Positions 1-10,410 of a stretch of 64,000 bases of DNA are shown here, in pieces (position 1 is the first letter of the stretch; each line of letters starts with the position of its first letter). The position numbers were made by a program, and so were the translations under genes. The notes beneath the pieces were generated by a model, which did not search any database, was not told where the DNA came from, and saw only the letters and a list, made by a program, of their open reading frames with translations. The stretch spans positions 90,569,228 to 90,633,227 of the forward strand of contig NC_085138.1 in assembly GCF_035046485.1 (NCBI RefSeq), written 5' to 3'. This DNA is from Aedes albopictus. Taxonomy: Eukaryota > Arthropoda > Insecta > Diptera > Culicidae.

Positions 1-506
1 TGCTGTTGTGCGTCCTGTTCTGCCTCCTCCTGTTTCTTGTGGTCCTCTTCCGGAATCTGTCCTAGTCGCTGTGGAATCGGGTTCGACGTGCTTCGATGCG
101 GCGTCTTGACCGTTGCCGTCACTACTGTCGTTGCAATCGTTGTAATCGATGCCTTGTCGGTCGTCTTTTCCGTTGTCTTTTGATAGCTGTTCTTGTCCCG
201 CTGTTGGTTCTTTCGATCGCTTGGGCTGTCACTTACGTCGGCGGCAGCACGGATGTTGTTGCTCTTCTTCTGCTTGCCGCTACGGTCAACTGCTGTCGCG
301 TTGTTGAGGCTGTTGGCGTTGTTGCTACTGCTACTGCTGATACCGGTGCTGCTGCTGTCGCCAATTTTCTGCTTCTGCTTTTGGCTCTTGCCCTTCCGGT
401 TGTTGAGGTTCTTGATCAGCTGGTTTATGTTGATTGCCTTCTTGACCGTCTCGGCTGGCCGTTCACGAACGGTGGCTGTTGTGCGAACTGACAGCATCAC
501 AAACAT
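1..506 (-). CDS. Partial coding exon, Asn/Ser/Thr/Lys-rich protein, function unknown (runs off left edge)
   Basis: Reading the minus strand from the ATG at 506-504, 168 codons stay open to the window edge, with an in-frame TAA at 566-564 upstream, so the start lies within this exon. The first residues are MFVMLSVRTTATVRERPAET; a second in-frame Met is at 497-495 and could be the true start. The rest is low complexity: a Lys/Gln-rich basic stretch (residues about 40-55), Ser and Asn runs (about 57-76), a Thr/Lys/Ala-rich middle and an acidic/Gln-rich end. That is typical of the disordered N-terminus of a large insect regulatory or cytoskeletal protein. I do not recognise it. No signal peptide or domain is visible. 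A GTAAGT at 236-231 could be an internal splice donor, but the frame remains open beyond it with the same composition. The plus-strand ORFs here are its antisense shadow. Confidence 0.6.
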   Translation of the reverse strand, partial: MFVMLSVRTTATVRERPAETVKKAININQLIKNLNNRKGKSQKQKQKIGDSSSTGISSSSSNNANSLNNATAVDRSGKQKKSNNIRAAADVSDSPSDRKNQQRDKNSYQKTTEKTTDKASITTIATTVVTATVKTPHRSTSNPIPQRLGQIPEEDHKKQEEAEQDAQQ

Positions 507-540
507 AGCCCGTCGGTTTTCTTTTCCAACACTTTGGCAT
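463..540 (-). promoter_or_regulatory. Upstream ORF overlapping the main start codon
   Basis: An ATG at 540-538 opens a 25-codon reading frame in a different frame, ending at a TGA at 465-463, after the main ATG at 506. If the 5'UTR reading is right, an overlapping uORF of this kind would reduce initiation at the first main ATG. That effect is inferred from general knowledge of uORFs. Confidence 0.35.
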
Positions 541-1327
541 AATATTCTTATGAAAGGGGGTTTTTAAAATTATAATTACTTTCTTGAACTCCGTTTCTTC
601 GGTTGCACTTCTCGCTTTGGTTCTTCTTTAACATCTACCACGTGAACTCTGGAACGTTTTTATCCTTTGGTACGTTTACTTCAACCAGTGCCGATAATCA
701 CCCCACAAACTTTGATCTTTCTTCTCGTATTTATCCAAACTAGAACTCTCCTACAAACCAATAGCACCACACGAATAAGAAGCACTTTTTTTATTTACCC
801 ACCAATTTACAACAGTTCGTCCTCACATATCCCACGCCAGAGAAACCCAATCTCATCTTCATCACAGAGACAAATCGTAACGGCGCTCACAAACGAAAAA
901 AAGCAACCCCCGAATCGAATCGAATCGAATCAACTGAACAAACAAAAACGACCAAACGAAGGCAAAAATTTTCTCACGGTTTTCTTTGACGGTACGATTT
1001 ACACTTGGTTCACGTCACGTTGGGAAGCTTTTGTGATTGAAGCAGTACAACATGTTCAGTTTTCATGTCTTCTTCTTCTTCGGTTGAAATTGTTTCGCTT
1101 TTTTCGCGACAAACTCCCCCACAATTGTCGCTTTTCTATCACTTGAAAATGGAAGTTGAACTCTCTTCTTCTTCTTCTTCTGTCTTCCTGCGTCTTTTCT
1201 TTTGACGACTCCGACAACGATGATGGAGCTTTTGTGTCTTGTGTTTGCTGTTTTGTTGTTCTGTTGACTGGTTCTCGCTGAGCGCAACGTTCTTGATGAC
1301 GATGATGTTGTTGATGCTTTTGATGAT
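507..1327 (-). other. Probable 5'UTR part of the coding exon
   Basis: This unique, repeat-free stretch lies between a splice acceptor (1328-1330) and the ATG at 506. It has the A-rich, stop-rich look of a dipteran 5'UTR, with runs such as CGATTCGATTCGATTCG near 920-940. The first roughly 180 bases after the acceptor are open in all three minus frames (Gln/His-rich, Lys/Arg-rich or Ser-rich depending on frame). A short coding exon therefore cannot be excluded, but no frame continues to the main ORF. Confidence 0.45.
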
Positions 1328-1346
1328 CTGAAATGAAACACAAACA
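1328..1346 (-). other. Splice acceptor (minus strand)
   Basis: The minus strand reads TGTTTGTGTTTCATTTCAG followed by ATCATC, a good pyrimidine tract plus CAG. It marks the 5' border of the exon carrying the coding start. Confidence 0.5.
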
Positions 1347-1710
1347 CGCAATAGACAGTTAGTGGGGGTGGTGGGGACTTCGAGGGGGGCGTTATTATTT
1401 GCATATTTCATAAAAACGAATGAAAAGGGGCGGGCTATCGGTGGGTAGTTGAAATGTTAAAATGTGCTGCTGCTGCTCAGTTAATGTATCTTATTACATA
1501 GCATCTTGGTTCTTTCCAAGGCAGTTGGCTCCGTTGGATGCCGATGGGGAAATGTTGGCTGATGAGATTTTCATTATTTTAGAACAATGAGAGTGTGACG
1601 GGCGAAGCAGGATAATGCTTTAAAATGGAATTCATGTCTCATTAGCGTGTAGTTAGGATAAATCTGAGAATCGACTGAGAAGAATACTGCAGGATTTAAA
1701 CGGCTGCGCA
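1347..1710. other. Unique intronic sequence
   Basis: Non-repetitive, with a G-rich patch (1360-1390) and a short CTG run near 1465. No ORF or known element is seen. It is probably the 3' end of the intron upstream of the coding exon. Confidence 0.4.
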
Positions 1711-2050
1711 GTCTTCAATACGAAAAAACGAGGTTTATTGTTTGTCCGACGTTTCGACACTGGGGCTTTGTGTCATCTTCAGGGATACTAAAATTTAAAA
1801 CATGTACTAGTTGGACGAATGGATACAAAGTTTAGTCTGGATTACTCACACTAATTGTTCGCTTTTGGTCTTATGTTTCGTCTAACTTTAACTAGCTGGT
1901 TGATTTATTGTTGGTACATGTTGCAAAGTTGCTGAAAAAGATCTAAATATTTTCGGGTTTCTTTTCTGGTTATGATTTTTCGTCTTACACTATTTTCGTT
2001 TGTATAGTTTTGCAACGGACTCCGTAGCTGTTTAAATACTGCAGCTAGGA
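1711..2050 (-). mobile_element. Possible Penelope-like element fragment
   Basis: The stretch GTCCGACGTTTCGACACTGG near 1744-1763 is followed by GTGTCATCTTCAGGG. It resembles the recurrent gtccgacgtttcg...cttcagg motif seen at the ends of Penelope-like retroelements, in reverse orientation. No RT or GIY-YIG coding remains. The family assignment rests on motif memory only. Confidence 0.3.
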
Positions 2051-2189
2051 TCAATACTGGATTCCTTCAGGAGTTCTGTGATGCATCCGGGAATCCTCCA
2101 AAAACTTCTTCTAGTATTTCTCCATGAACTTCTCTGGGATTCCTCCAGGAACTCCGTTCGCCATTCTTTAGGAGCTACATCTCAGATTG

Positions 2190-2407
2190 CTTAAGGTTGA
2201 AGGATTCATCATTGACATAACCGTCATCATCGAAAATTCTACAGCAGTTTTCTCGCTCAAAACTTGAATGTTTGTATTGAAAATGTCTGCACTGTAATCC
2301 TGTCTGCGTCCGTAATACAGTGAATAAATTTCAGCCCTGAACGAGAAAACTGCTTTCGAATTTTCAATGATGACGATTATGTCAATGACGAATCCTACGA
2401 TCTTAAA
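2190..2407. mobile_element. Palindromic MITE inside the minisatellite
   Basis: The left arm (CATTGACATAACCGTCATCA near 2210-2229, then GCAGTTTTCTCG) is the inverse of the right arm (CGAGAAAACTGC near 2342-2353, then TGATGACGATTATGTCAATG near 2368-2387). Arms are about 70 bp at high identity with a loop of about 70 bp. It is non-coding. A diverged half copy lies at about 9080-9175. Confidence 0.7.
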
Positions 2408-2730
2408 GAATTTGTTAGGAAAACTTGCTTCAGTTCCTCTGGTTTTTTTCCTGGATTCATACGGGACTACCTTTCGGGATTCTTAAACAATCTGCTTCCT
2501 CGATGCCTCCTAATTGAACAACTTTCTCCTGAATTCCTCTAAAAGCTTCTTCTGGCATTTTTCCAAGAACTTCTTTCGGGATTGCTCGAGGAATTTCCTC
2601 CGGGATTCTTTCAGGAACTACTTCCGGGATTTATCCGAGAACTACTTCTGGAACACTTTCAAGAACTTCCAAAAATCTTCCATTAATTTCTCACGAGATT
2701 GTAAGTTTCGACTAAATGGTTGTTTTCTGG

Positions 2731-2950
2731 AATTTTCGGCTCTCAATCTAACAAATTGCGTTGATTGTTCTTTTATCATCAACGACGTTTCGATCCGGTT
2801 CAGGGCCTAAATATTTTATTGAATATTTGTGCCAATTTCAATTATGTATACATTTGAGCCCTGAAATGTATAATTGAACCGAACCGGACCGAAACATCGG
2901 TGATGATAAAAGATTAATCAACGCAATTCTTAGACTGTAAGCGGAAAATT
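2731..2950. mobile_element. Second palindromic MITE, different family
   Basis: The left arm (AATTGCGTTGATTGTTCTTT, then ATCATCAACGACGTTTCG) is mirrored by the right arm (CGAAACATCGGTGATGATAA, then TTAATCAACGCAATT). The outer ends AATTTTCGGC / GCGGAAAATT also pair. The arms share no similarity with the 2190-2407 element. It is non-coding. Confidence 0.7.
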
Positions 2951-3235
2951 CAACAAAGTCTTCTCACGAGTTGCTTTCGGGAACTTTTTCTGGAATTCCT
3001 CCGAAAACTACTTTCTGGATTTGTACAAAAACTGTTTAAGGTTTTGTTTCGGGAACTCCATTCAGGATTTTTCTACGAATTCTTTTCTGGATTCTTCCAG
3101 AAGTTCCTTCTGCAAGTCCTGCAGATCCTTATGGAATTCCTCCGGAAGCCTATTTATAAATTCTCCCGGGTGTTCCCGGGGTTGGAATTCCTCTAGGAGA
3201 TTTTTACGAAATTTCCCCAGGAGTTTTTGTTTGAC

Positions 3236-3840
3236 AATATTTATGCAAATCATTCAAGAAGTTTCTTACGTGAGTTTTATGAGGAATTGGGGACATTCCC
3301 CAAATATTTCCTTCCAAGATTTTATTTCCCAAAAAATATTCTGAAAACCCCAGAGAAAAACTTCTGAGTACATAATAGGAGAAATTATTACGATAATCTC
3401 GGAAGAAATTTCTGTAGGATTCTTGGATGGAATCCTGGAAAGGATCTCGGAAACAATTCTTGGATGATTCCTGAAACTTTTGATGAAACCCCTTGAAGTT
3501 CAAAAAGAAATCTCAAAAAGAATCCTGGAAGAATCTCTGAAGGGGTCTTCTGAAGGAACTCCAAGAAGAATCTCAGAAAAAGCTTACTGAGAAAAGTAAA
3601 AAAGGAACTCCTGTAAGGAAACTGGAATAAATCTCAGTAGAAACTACGAGAGAAATGCCTGAAGGAGCCATAGGAAAAGTTGCAGGGATAATCCAAGAAG
3701 GAAAGTCTGGTGGAATCTCGGAACGAATTCCTAAAGACATTTGGTAAGGATTTGTGTGAGAATACAAGAACTCTTGTAAGAATCTGACGATCGTGGAAGG
3801 AATTCCTGATGAAATCTATGAAGGAGCTCCTGGAGGGGTG
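3236..3840 (+). repeat. 12-bp minisatellite block after a strand switch
   Basis: From about 3360 the plus strand turns purine-rich (for example GAAGGAACTCCAAGAAGAAT), the reverse orientation to the block just upstream. The turn-over zone is 3235-3360. No gene is present. Confidence 0.65.
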
Positions 3841-4200
3841 ACCAGCAAGTCATAAATGGGCACACTTTTCCAATCCCACTCCCTTATTTTGAACTCACCC
3901 ACGGACCACCCATTGGAAGCTGACGAAATTTGTCTAAGCTCTAATCGTCAATGACTTAAGCAGACCCAACACGAGCTTTAATGCTTCATCCGTATCAGTA
4001 CTTTTGGTAAGAATTTTCATCAAACCTTCGGCTCTATCGAGAGAATTTCCAAATATGCATTGGAAAAAAAATCCCACAAGACCAATTTCTCGAAAACCTT
4101 GTTGTTCGTTTTATTTTTGCAAAGAATATAAATTTTGCCTTTAGGCTCAGGGGGGAGAAAGAGGTAAATGGGCTATAAAGGGGAAGAAACAGTGTCACAG
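3841..4200. other. Unique spacer
   Basis: A non-repetitive stretch with no ORF of note. I see nothing identifiable in it. Confidence 0.4.
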
Positions 4201-4600
4201 AACATACATATATTACTTAGGTTTAGGGGGTTTCAGACGGTTTTAGAGAATTTAAAGGGGTCTCATAAGGTTTAAGAAATTCTCAGGAGCATTTCACGGA
4301 GCCCCAGGGTGTTTCAGGGTATTTCAGGGGCATTTCAGGGGCGTCTTGAAAAGTTTCAGAAGGGTTTCATGAGGATCTCAAGAGGCTCCATGGGATCTCA
4401 GTGGTTCCAAAGAGGTCTCAAGAACCTCCATTAGTCATAGGGGGTTTTCAAGGGACTTCAAGGGGCCTCCAGATGCTTCATGGGGTTGCGTGGAGTGGTT
4501 CAGGAGATCCCAGAGGGATCTATTGTGTCACAACGGCATATCAGCGGGTCTCAGGGTCGTTTAATGAGACCTCGGCTGCTTCTGAAGGATTCCATGAGCA
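4201..4600 (+). repeat. G-rich short-period repeat (GGGGTTTCA type)
   Basis: Runs such as TTTCAGGGTATTTCAGGGGC show a degenerate period of about 11-12 bp, with TTTCAGGGG as the core. The same family occurs at 57490-57770 on this strand and, reversed, at 57790-58060 and 60890-61260. It is distinct from the GGAATTCC minisatellite. ORFs inside are chance. Confidence 0.6.
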
Positions 4601-4835
4601 GAGATGCCAGATGGTTTTTTTTTGAAAAATCTGAACGACTCGTTTGGAAAATCTGTATCCCATACAAAATCCGTATGAAAAATCTGCATCCCATACAAAG
4701 ATTATTAATCCTCGAGCAATCGCGCTGTTGTAATTTGTACAGCACGTTGAAAAAATTTCGCTTTTTGTACTCAGCATAAGCGTGGTGCTGAGGGTGGTGG
4801 CCAACCGCGCAAGTTACGGATGTTTAATTCAGTTA
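4601..4835. repeat. Unclassified repeat fragment
   Basis: Contains AATCTGTATCCCATACAAAA and a near copy AATCTGCATCCCATACAAAG about 40 bp later, so it is partly tandem. No coding or terminal structure was seen. Confidence 0.3.
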
Positions 4836-4935
4836 GGGAGCGGACCTGGTGTGATGGTTAATGCACGTGACTATCACGCCGAGGACCTTTCCCGACAAAC
4901 TCACAAAATGTGAACTCTTCCTGTTTTCTTAGAAC
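4836..4935 (+). mobile_element. Truncated tRNA-derived SINE (family B)
   Basis: GGACCTGGTGTGATGGTTAA (A-box side), then GTGACTATCACGCCGAGGAC. The same head is found in reverse at 26035-26205 and 53010-53056. The B-box region is degraded here, so it is a dead copy. Confidence 0.6.
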
Positions 4936-4979
4936 CTTCAGAAGCTATCAAATTTAATAATAAGGTTGCACTATTTAAA

Positions 4980-7145
4980 CTAAGGAATCTCTGAATGATT
5001 TTAGGGAGTAATCTCAGAATGAATTCCAGGAGGAGCCTAAAGAAACTCCTGGAGGAATCCATGAAGAAGCTTCTGGACTCATCTCTGCAGGAACTGCTGT
5101 ATGTAACCCTGAAGAAACTTCGGCACGAATCTCTGGTGGTTCAAGAATCTCTCTTAGAGATTTCTCTGCGGAAACTTGAAAAGAAATTTCTTGTTGGAAT
5201 TTTCAAGGAATTTCAGAAGGAAATCCAGGAAGAATCGTTCTAAGGAATTTCAGAAGGATTCTCCAAAATAATTCTAGCAGGAATGCCAAGGAAATTACAG
5301 CAGGAATGCCTAAAGAAATTCCAGAATGAATACCCGAAGGAATTCCAGCGGGAACTTCTTAAAGAATTGGAGAAAGAATCCCCTAAGGATTTCTAAAATG
5401 AATCAACAAAAATTTCACTGTAATTACAGAAAAAAAATCCTTGAGGACTCCTACAAGGAATTTTAGCAGGAACTCCCAGAAGGACTTCTAGAAAAGATCT
5501 CCAAAAGAATTCTAAGAGGACTTCCCGGAGGAATTCCGTGAAGGATCCCCGACGGAATTCCAGGAGAAATCTCCGAAGAAATTCGAAGAGAAATCAGCAA
5601 AGGAATTCCAAGAGAGAATCCCGAAGGAGTTCTAGAGGAATTCCCGACGGAATATCAGAAGAAATCCCCTAAGGAATTTTAAGACAAATTTTCCAAGGAG
5701 GAACCCCCCAGGAGAATCCTCAAAAAGAAGTTCTAGAAGGAATCCCCGAATGAACTATAGGAGGAATTTTCGAAGGAATTCCAAAAGGCTGGAATCCCAG
5801 GACAAATTCTCGAGAAATTATAGGAAGAACCGAAGGAACTCCAGGAGGAATCTCTCGAATCTCTCGAAGGAATCCTCGAAGGTATTCCTGGAGGAATCCC
5901 CGGAGGAATTTCATGAAGGAATCCCCGGAGAAATTTCAAGAAGGAACTCCCGGAGGAACTCTGTGAGGTATCCCGAAGGAATCGTTAAAGGAATTCCAAG
6001 AGGAAATCCCGAAGGAATTCCAGAAGGAATCTCCGACGGAATGTCAGGAGGAATCCCCAAAGGAATTTTAGGAGTAATCCTCGAGGGAAGTCCAGAAATA
6101 ATCTCAAAAGGAATTCCAGAAGGAATCCCCGAAAGAAATCCAGGAGGAATCTCCTAAGAAAGTCTAGGAGGAATCTCCCAAGAAATAACAAGAGAAATCC
6201 CAGGGGAAACACCGAAGGAATTCCGGGAGGAATCTCCGAAGAAATTCCAAGCGGAATCCTCAAATGTTTTCCAAGAGGAAACCCCGAAGGAATTTTATGA
6301 GGAATCTTCGTAGGAAGTCCAGAAAGAATCCCCAAAGAAACTCAAGAAGAATCCCCGAATTCCAGGAGGAATTTCCGAAGGAAATCTAGGAGAAATCACC
6401 GAAGAAATTCAAGAAGGAAATCCCAAAGGAATTCCAGGAGGAATAAGGAATTTCAGAAGGAATTCCAGGAGGAATCCCCGAAAGAATATCAGCAGGAGTC
6501 CATGAAGGAAGTTCAGGAATCCCCATAGAAATTCCAGAAAAAAACATTTCAAAGGAAATCAAGAAGGAATCCCCAAAGGATTTCTAGGAGGATTCATCGA
6601 AAAATATCCAGGAGAAAACCGCGCAGGAACTTCAGGAGAAATCCTCGTAGGAATGCCATGAGAAACTCCAGAAATAATTCTAGAGGGAGCCCCCGCTGCA
6701 ATTCCAAGAAAAAAATCCGAAAGAATTCCAGCACGAATCCCAAAGGAATATTCAGAGGAATCACCGAAGGAATTCTTGGAGGAGACTCTGAGAGATCCCC
6801 ATAGGAATTCCAGGAGGAATCTCCGAAGAAATTCGAAGAGGAATCACCAAAGGAATTCCAAGAGGAAACTCAGAAGGAAATCCAGGAGGAATCTCCGAAG
6901 AAATTTCAGGAGGAATCTTCGAAGGAAATCCAGAAGGAATACCCGAAGCAATTCCTGGACAAATCCCCGAAGGAACTATAGGAGAAATTCACGAAGGAAT
7001 TTCAAAAGGAATCCCTGAAAGAATTAAAGGAGAAATCACACAATCCCAGAAGTAATCCCCGAAGGAAGTCCGTGAGGAATCCCTATGAAGTCCAGGTGGA
7101 ATCCCCGGAGGAACTCCATGAAGAATCCTCAAAGTAAATCCAGAA
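4980..7145 (+). repeat. 12-bp minisatellite block, the most regular in the window
   Basis: Units alternate between GGAATTCCAGGA-like and GGAATCCCCGAA-like 12-mers, giving a 24-bp higher-order pattern clearest at 5860-6480 and 6740-7020. Since 12 is a multiple of 3, all three plus frames can stay open, reading GIPE-, EFQE- or NSRR-type tetrapeptides. I therefore reject the Arg/Asn-rich and Gly/Ile/Pro-rich ORFs here as genes. Confidence 0.8.
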
Positions 7146-7149
7146 GGAC

Positions 7150-7301
7150 AGGCCCGTGCACATAAATGGCGCCAATGGAGTTTTTTTTGTTAATAAATTC
7201 TGCAAAAGGCGGAAGGGCGTCTAGGGAATGGAAAATCGGTAATGCGGGGGGGGGGGGTGGTTTGAACCATCCAATCCCCGCCCCCTTTGTGTACGGGATT
7301 G
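7150..7301. mobile_element. Small insertion in the minisatellite, possible MITE
   Basis: A non-minisatellite segment bounded by CCCGTGCAC and GTGTACGGG (imperfect 9-bp inverted ends), with a 13-G run at 7245-7257. No clear target-site duplication was found. Confidence 0.35.
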
Positions 7302-8760
7302 TTGAAGGAACATCCGAAGAAAGTCTAGGAAGAAAGAAAAATCTAAGAAGAGAAATTTCCGAAGGAATACTATGAAGAATCTCCAAACAAATTCCGTGAG
7401 GAATTCCCGAAGGAATTCCAGGAGGAATCTTAGTAGGAAATCCAGGACGAATTTCCGAAGAAATTAGAGAAATTCCTGCAGAAATTCCAGCAGGATTCTC
7501 CGAAGGATTTCTAGGCGGAATCATCGAAGGAATTTCAGCGGAATCCCCCGAAGGGAATCTCTCCGGGTAGGGAAAAGAATTTACAGGAAGTATCCCCTAA
7601 AGAGTTCCTGGAGGTATTTCGGAAGGAAATTCTGGAGGAATACTTGTAGGTACTCCATGAAAGGTCCCTCAAGCATATTCTGGAGATATATACCTGATTA
7701 TAGTCCTAAGAAAATTCCTAAATGAGCTTCTGGATAAATCTCTGGTGTAACTCCTGGAGACATGCTCTTGGAAAAATGCGTCCTTTTGGAAAAATCTCAA
7801 TCTCAATCTTCAATATGAAAAACCCGAGGAGTGATTCCTGAAGGAACTTCTAAAAGAATCCCTAAAGGAACTTCTCGAGGAATCCCCTAAGGATATCCTT
7901 AAGGAATCCTAGAAGGAACTCTTATATAGGATCTCCTCTTATATCTTAAGGAGCTTCTGTAGGAATTTCCGAAGAATTTCAGGAGAAATCTCTGAACATC
8001 TGCAAGAATCGATGAAACTCCTGGACTAATTTCTGTAAGAACTCTTGTAGGACTTTCTTAAGAAACATCAGAAGGAAACCCTACAGGAACTCCTAGATTA
8101 ATTTCTAAAGATCTCTTGCAGGAATTCCTGAAGAAACTTCTTACGGAATTCTTGGTGGATCTCCATGAGGCATTTACGAATTCTCCTCAAAGAATCTCTG
8201 AAGGGACTTCTGGAAAGATACCTGAGCGAACTCCTGTTGGAATAGATTGGGGAACTTCTGAAGGAATTTCTTATAAACACCTGAAGGCAACCCTGAATCC
8301 TCCTGGAGCTATTAGGGAGATCCCTAAACGAACTCCTGGAGAGATAACCGAAGGAACTTCTGGAGAAATTCTTGAAAGAACTCCTAAAAGAATATCTGAG
8401 AAATTTTCTCAAAGGGATTCTTGAAGAAATTCCAAGAGGGATGCTAAAAAGAATGCCTGCAGGAACCCTCGATCAAACTTCCAGAGTGATCCTTGAAGGA
8501 TCTCCTTAAGCGATCCCTACAGAACGTCAGGAGAAAACCCTTGTTCTCTGAGGAAACTCCTGGACTAGTTCCTAAAGAAACTCCTGTAGGAATTCCTGGA
8601 GGTACTTCAGAAGGAATCCCTGAGGGAACTCTCAGACTAATCTCTGAAGGACCTCCAATGGGAATCCCTGACGCATCTTCTGAATCAATCTTTGATGTAT
8701 CTCTAGAAGGCATCCCTGAGTCCTTCTGGAAGAATCTCTGAAGTAACTTCTGTAAATTAT
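7302..8760 (+). repeat. 12-bp minisatellite block, more diverged
   Basis: Continues the block at 4980-7145 with units such as GGAACTTCTGGA and GAAATTCTTGAA, interrupted by an AT-richer patch near 7670-7820. Reading frames code EFL-, GTSE- and RTP-type repeats, which are artefacts. Confidence 0.7.
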
Positions 8761-9529
8761 GAATATGAAATTAAATCTAATGAAAACGAAAAAAAAGGTC
8801 TGAGACTTTCGTATTTGCAAGGACACCTGAAATTCCATCTTCTTTTCTTCAGTGTGGTTCTTAACAGAATTTGTCTAACTCAATAGAAAGAAAACAAAAA
8901 AAGGCAGACCAAAGTTTCAATGACCAGACTTATAATTGTTAGTGTTTTTTTTTTCAATTTTAATGTAATAAGGGCATAACTTTAGTGATTGTTTTTATTG
9001 ATTTTCTATTATTTTCAAAATACGATCCGTTTTTGGATAATCACATGATAATCTGCTAGAGAATGGTTTTGACTAGCGTGGAACAATTCGTCATTGAAAT
9101 CTTCATCATGATTAAACATTTCAAAGCAGTTTTTTCGTTCAAAACTAAAATGTTTGCATCGAAAATCTATTTCTGGGGATTTCCAGAGGACTTCAGGTAA
9201 TTTCGTTTTGCTACTGACAAAACATATATGTTTGCGCTTGTGTGAGTATAAACCTTATTCGTATTATAGCGTAAGTTCACTAGTTACTCTTGTAGATTCT
9301 ATGACTCATATACAAGAAGAAGGAGACCCTTAACACTAAACAGTCATAGAAGTCATCACTTGAATACAGTTACATGGTTGCGTGAGACTGGACTAGTATT
9401 GTTCGTAATGCATGTTGCATTGAAATCCAAAATAGTTATCAATGCAACAAGTTGCAAAATGATGATTACGACGAGTGCTGAAAAAATCGAGTATTTCTTT
9501 TCATTGCCAAAATTTGCTCTCTGTATATA
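8761..9529. other. AT-rich spacer with an old MITE half
   Basis: Mostly AT-rich unique sequence. At about 9085-9175, CATTGAAATCTTCATCATGA then GCAGTTTTTTCGTTCAAAAC is a diverged half of the 2190-2407 palindrome. ATGTTGCATTGAAATCC near 9412 resembles a dispersed repeat. No gene is seen. Confidence 0.4.
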
Positions 9530-10408
9530 GGGGAGACTGAGGAGACTTGATCCCTGGGGAGACTTGTTCCCCCTATATTTTCTCGGAATCAAAAACAGTT
9601 TTCCTCCAGCATATTTTTTCCAAAACGACATCTGGACAGACAACAATGTTTTGGCTACAATTGATTTTAATTGTGTATTGCATTATTTTTTAATGGCTGA
9701 TGGTTTGTTGTCAGTCTTTCAGAAATCTTTTAGGCGATTCCGAAAAATCTCAATAACTTTGTGAAAATTGAACCAAGTCGTGTCAAAATTTCACAGCGCA
9801 TAGAATAAATAAGGTACTGTCAAACGTATTTATTCAAATAAGGCTGTTATATAAATATTTCAATTAATGTAGCTTAGTGTATACAACAGTGACATGGGGA
9901 GACTTGATCCCTCGAGGATTACACACACATTATACATGTGAAAAATAAAACTCAATTTGGAAGCCTCTATTTACTCGGAATTCTAATATATTCAATGATA
10001 AAACGTGACAGATAATTATTATTTTAGTGCAAACCATGAAAAGGGGGATCAAGTCTCCCCATTTTCAAGATACGGCATATCCTTAACAATTTAAGGAAAT
10101 CTTATAATTTCAAATACACCGTATGCATCAAAAATGCAAGAAAACTTGAAAAGAAAAGCTTCCTATTCTGGAGTTATTTTCCCTTTAAATTAATCATTTT
10201 CTCAAAAGGGGATCAATTTTGACCCATTCATAAGACATGCCTCCATAAAAACACAGTTTTGAAAACTTTAACAATAATTTAAAGTCCTTCTGTTTTGTAT
10301 AAACTTGCAATAGATGTTTACCTGTATGAAAAATGGATCTAGTTTTGTGTTTTTTGTTAAAGTTACAGGCAAATTAAGAAAAAAGGATCAAGTCTCCCCA
10401 GTCTCCCC
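9530..10408. mobile_element. Non-autonomous DNA transposon with GGGGAGACT ends and TA duplication
   Basis: Begins GGGGAGACTGAGGAGACTTG and ends with the inverse (GGATCAAGTCTCCCC then AGTCTCCCC), flanked by TA on both sides (9528-9529, 10409-10410), as expected for a Tc1/mariner-like element. The motif GAGACTTGATCC or its inverse recurs inside (about 9544, 9900, 10046, 10205, 10388). 879 bp, without a transposase ORF. Confidence 0.75.
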
Positions 10409-10410
10409 TA

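Larger units (their letters stand above)
2051..3235 (-). repeat. 12-bp minisatellite block, pyrimidine-rich on plus strand
   Basis: Degenerate units of about 12 bp around AGGAATTCCTCC / TTCTTTCGGGAA repeat through the block, so the purine-rich unit strand is minus. Two palindromic insertions interrupt it (2190-2407 and 2731-2950). The short ORFs here code Ser/Phe/Arg-Asn tetrapeptide-like repeats and are artefacts of the period. Confidence 0.75.

Noticed and set aside
96..567. Plus-strand Leu/Val/Cys-rich ORFs at the left edge
   Set aside because: They are antisense to the minus-strand open frame, and the Leu/Val richness is the complement of Gln/Lys/Asn/Ser codons.
1056..1411. Three overlapping minus-strand ORFs (Gln/His-, Lys- and Glu-rich)
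   Set aside because: They span the splice acceptor into the intron and lie in a low-stop trinucleotide-rich 5'UTR. No single frame is favoured.
5750..6335. GIPEGIPE- and FLLEFL-type ORFs on both strands
   Set aside because: Products of the 12-bp period; all frames are open, and none has a start context or domain.
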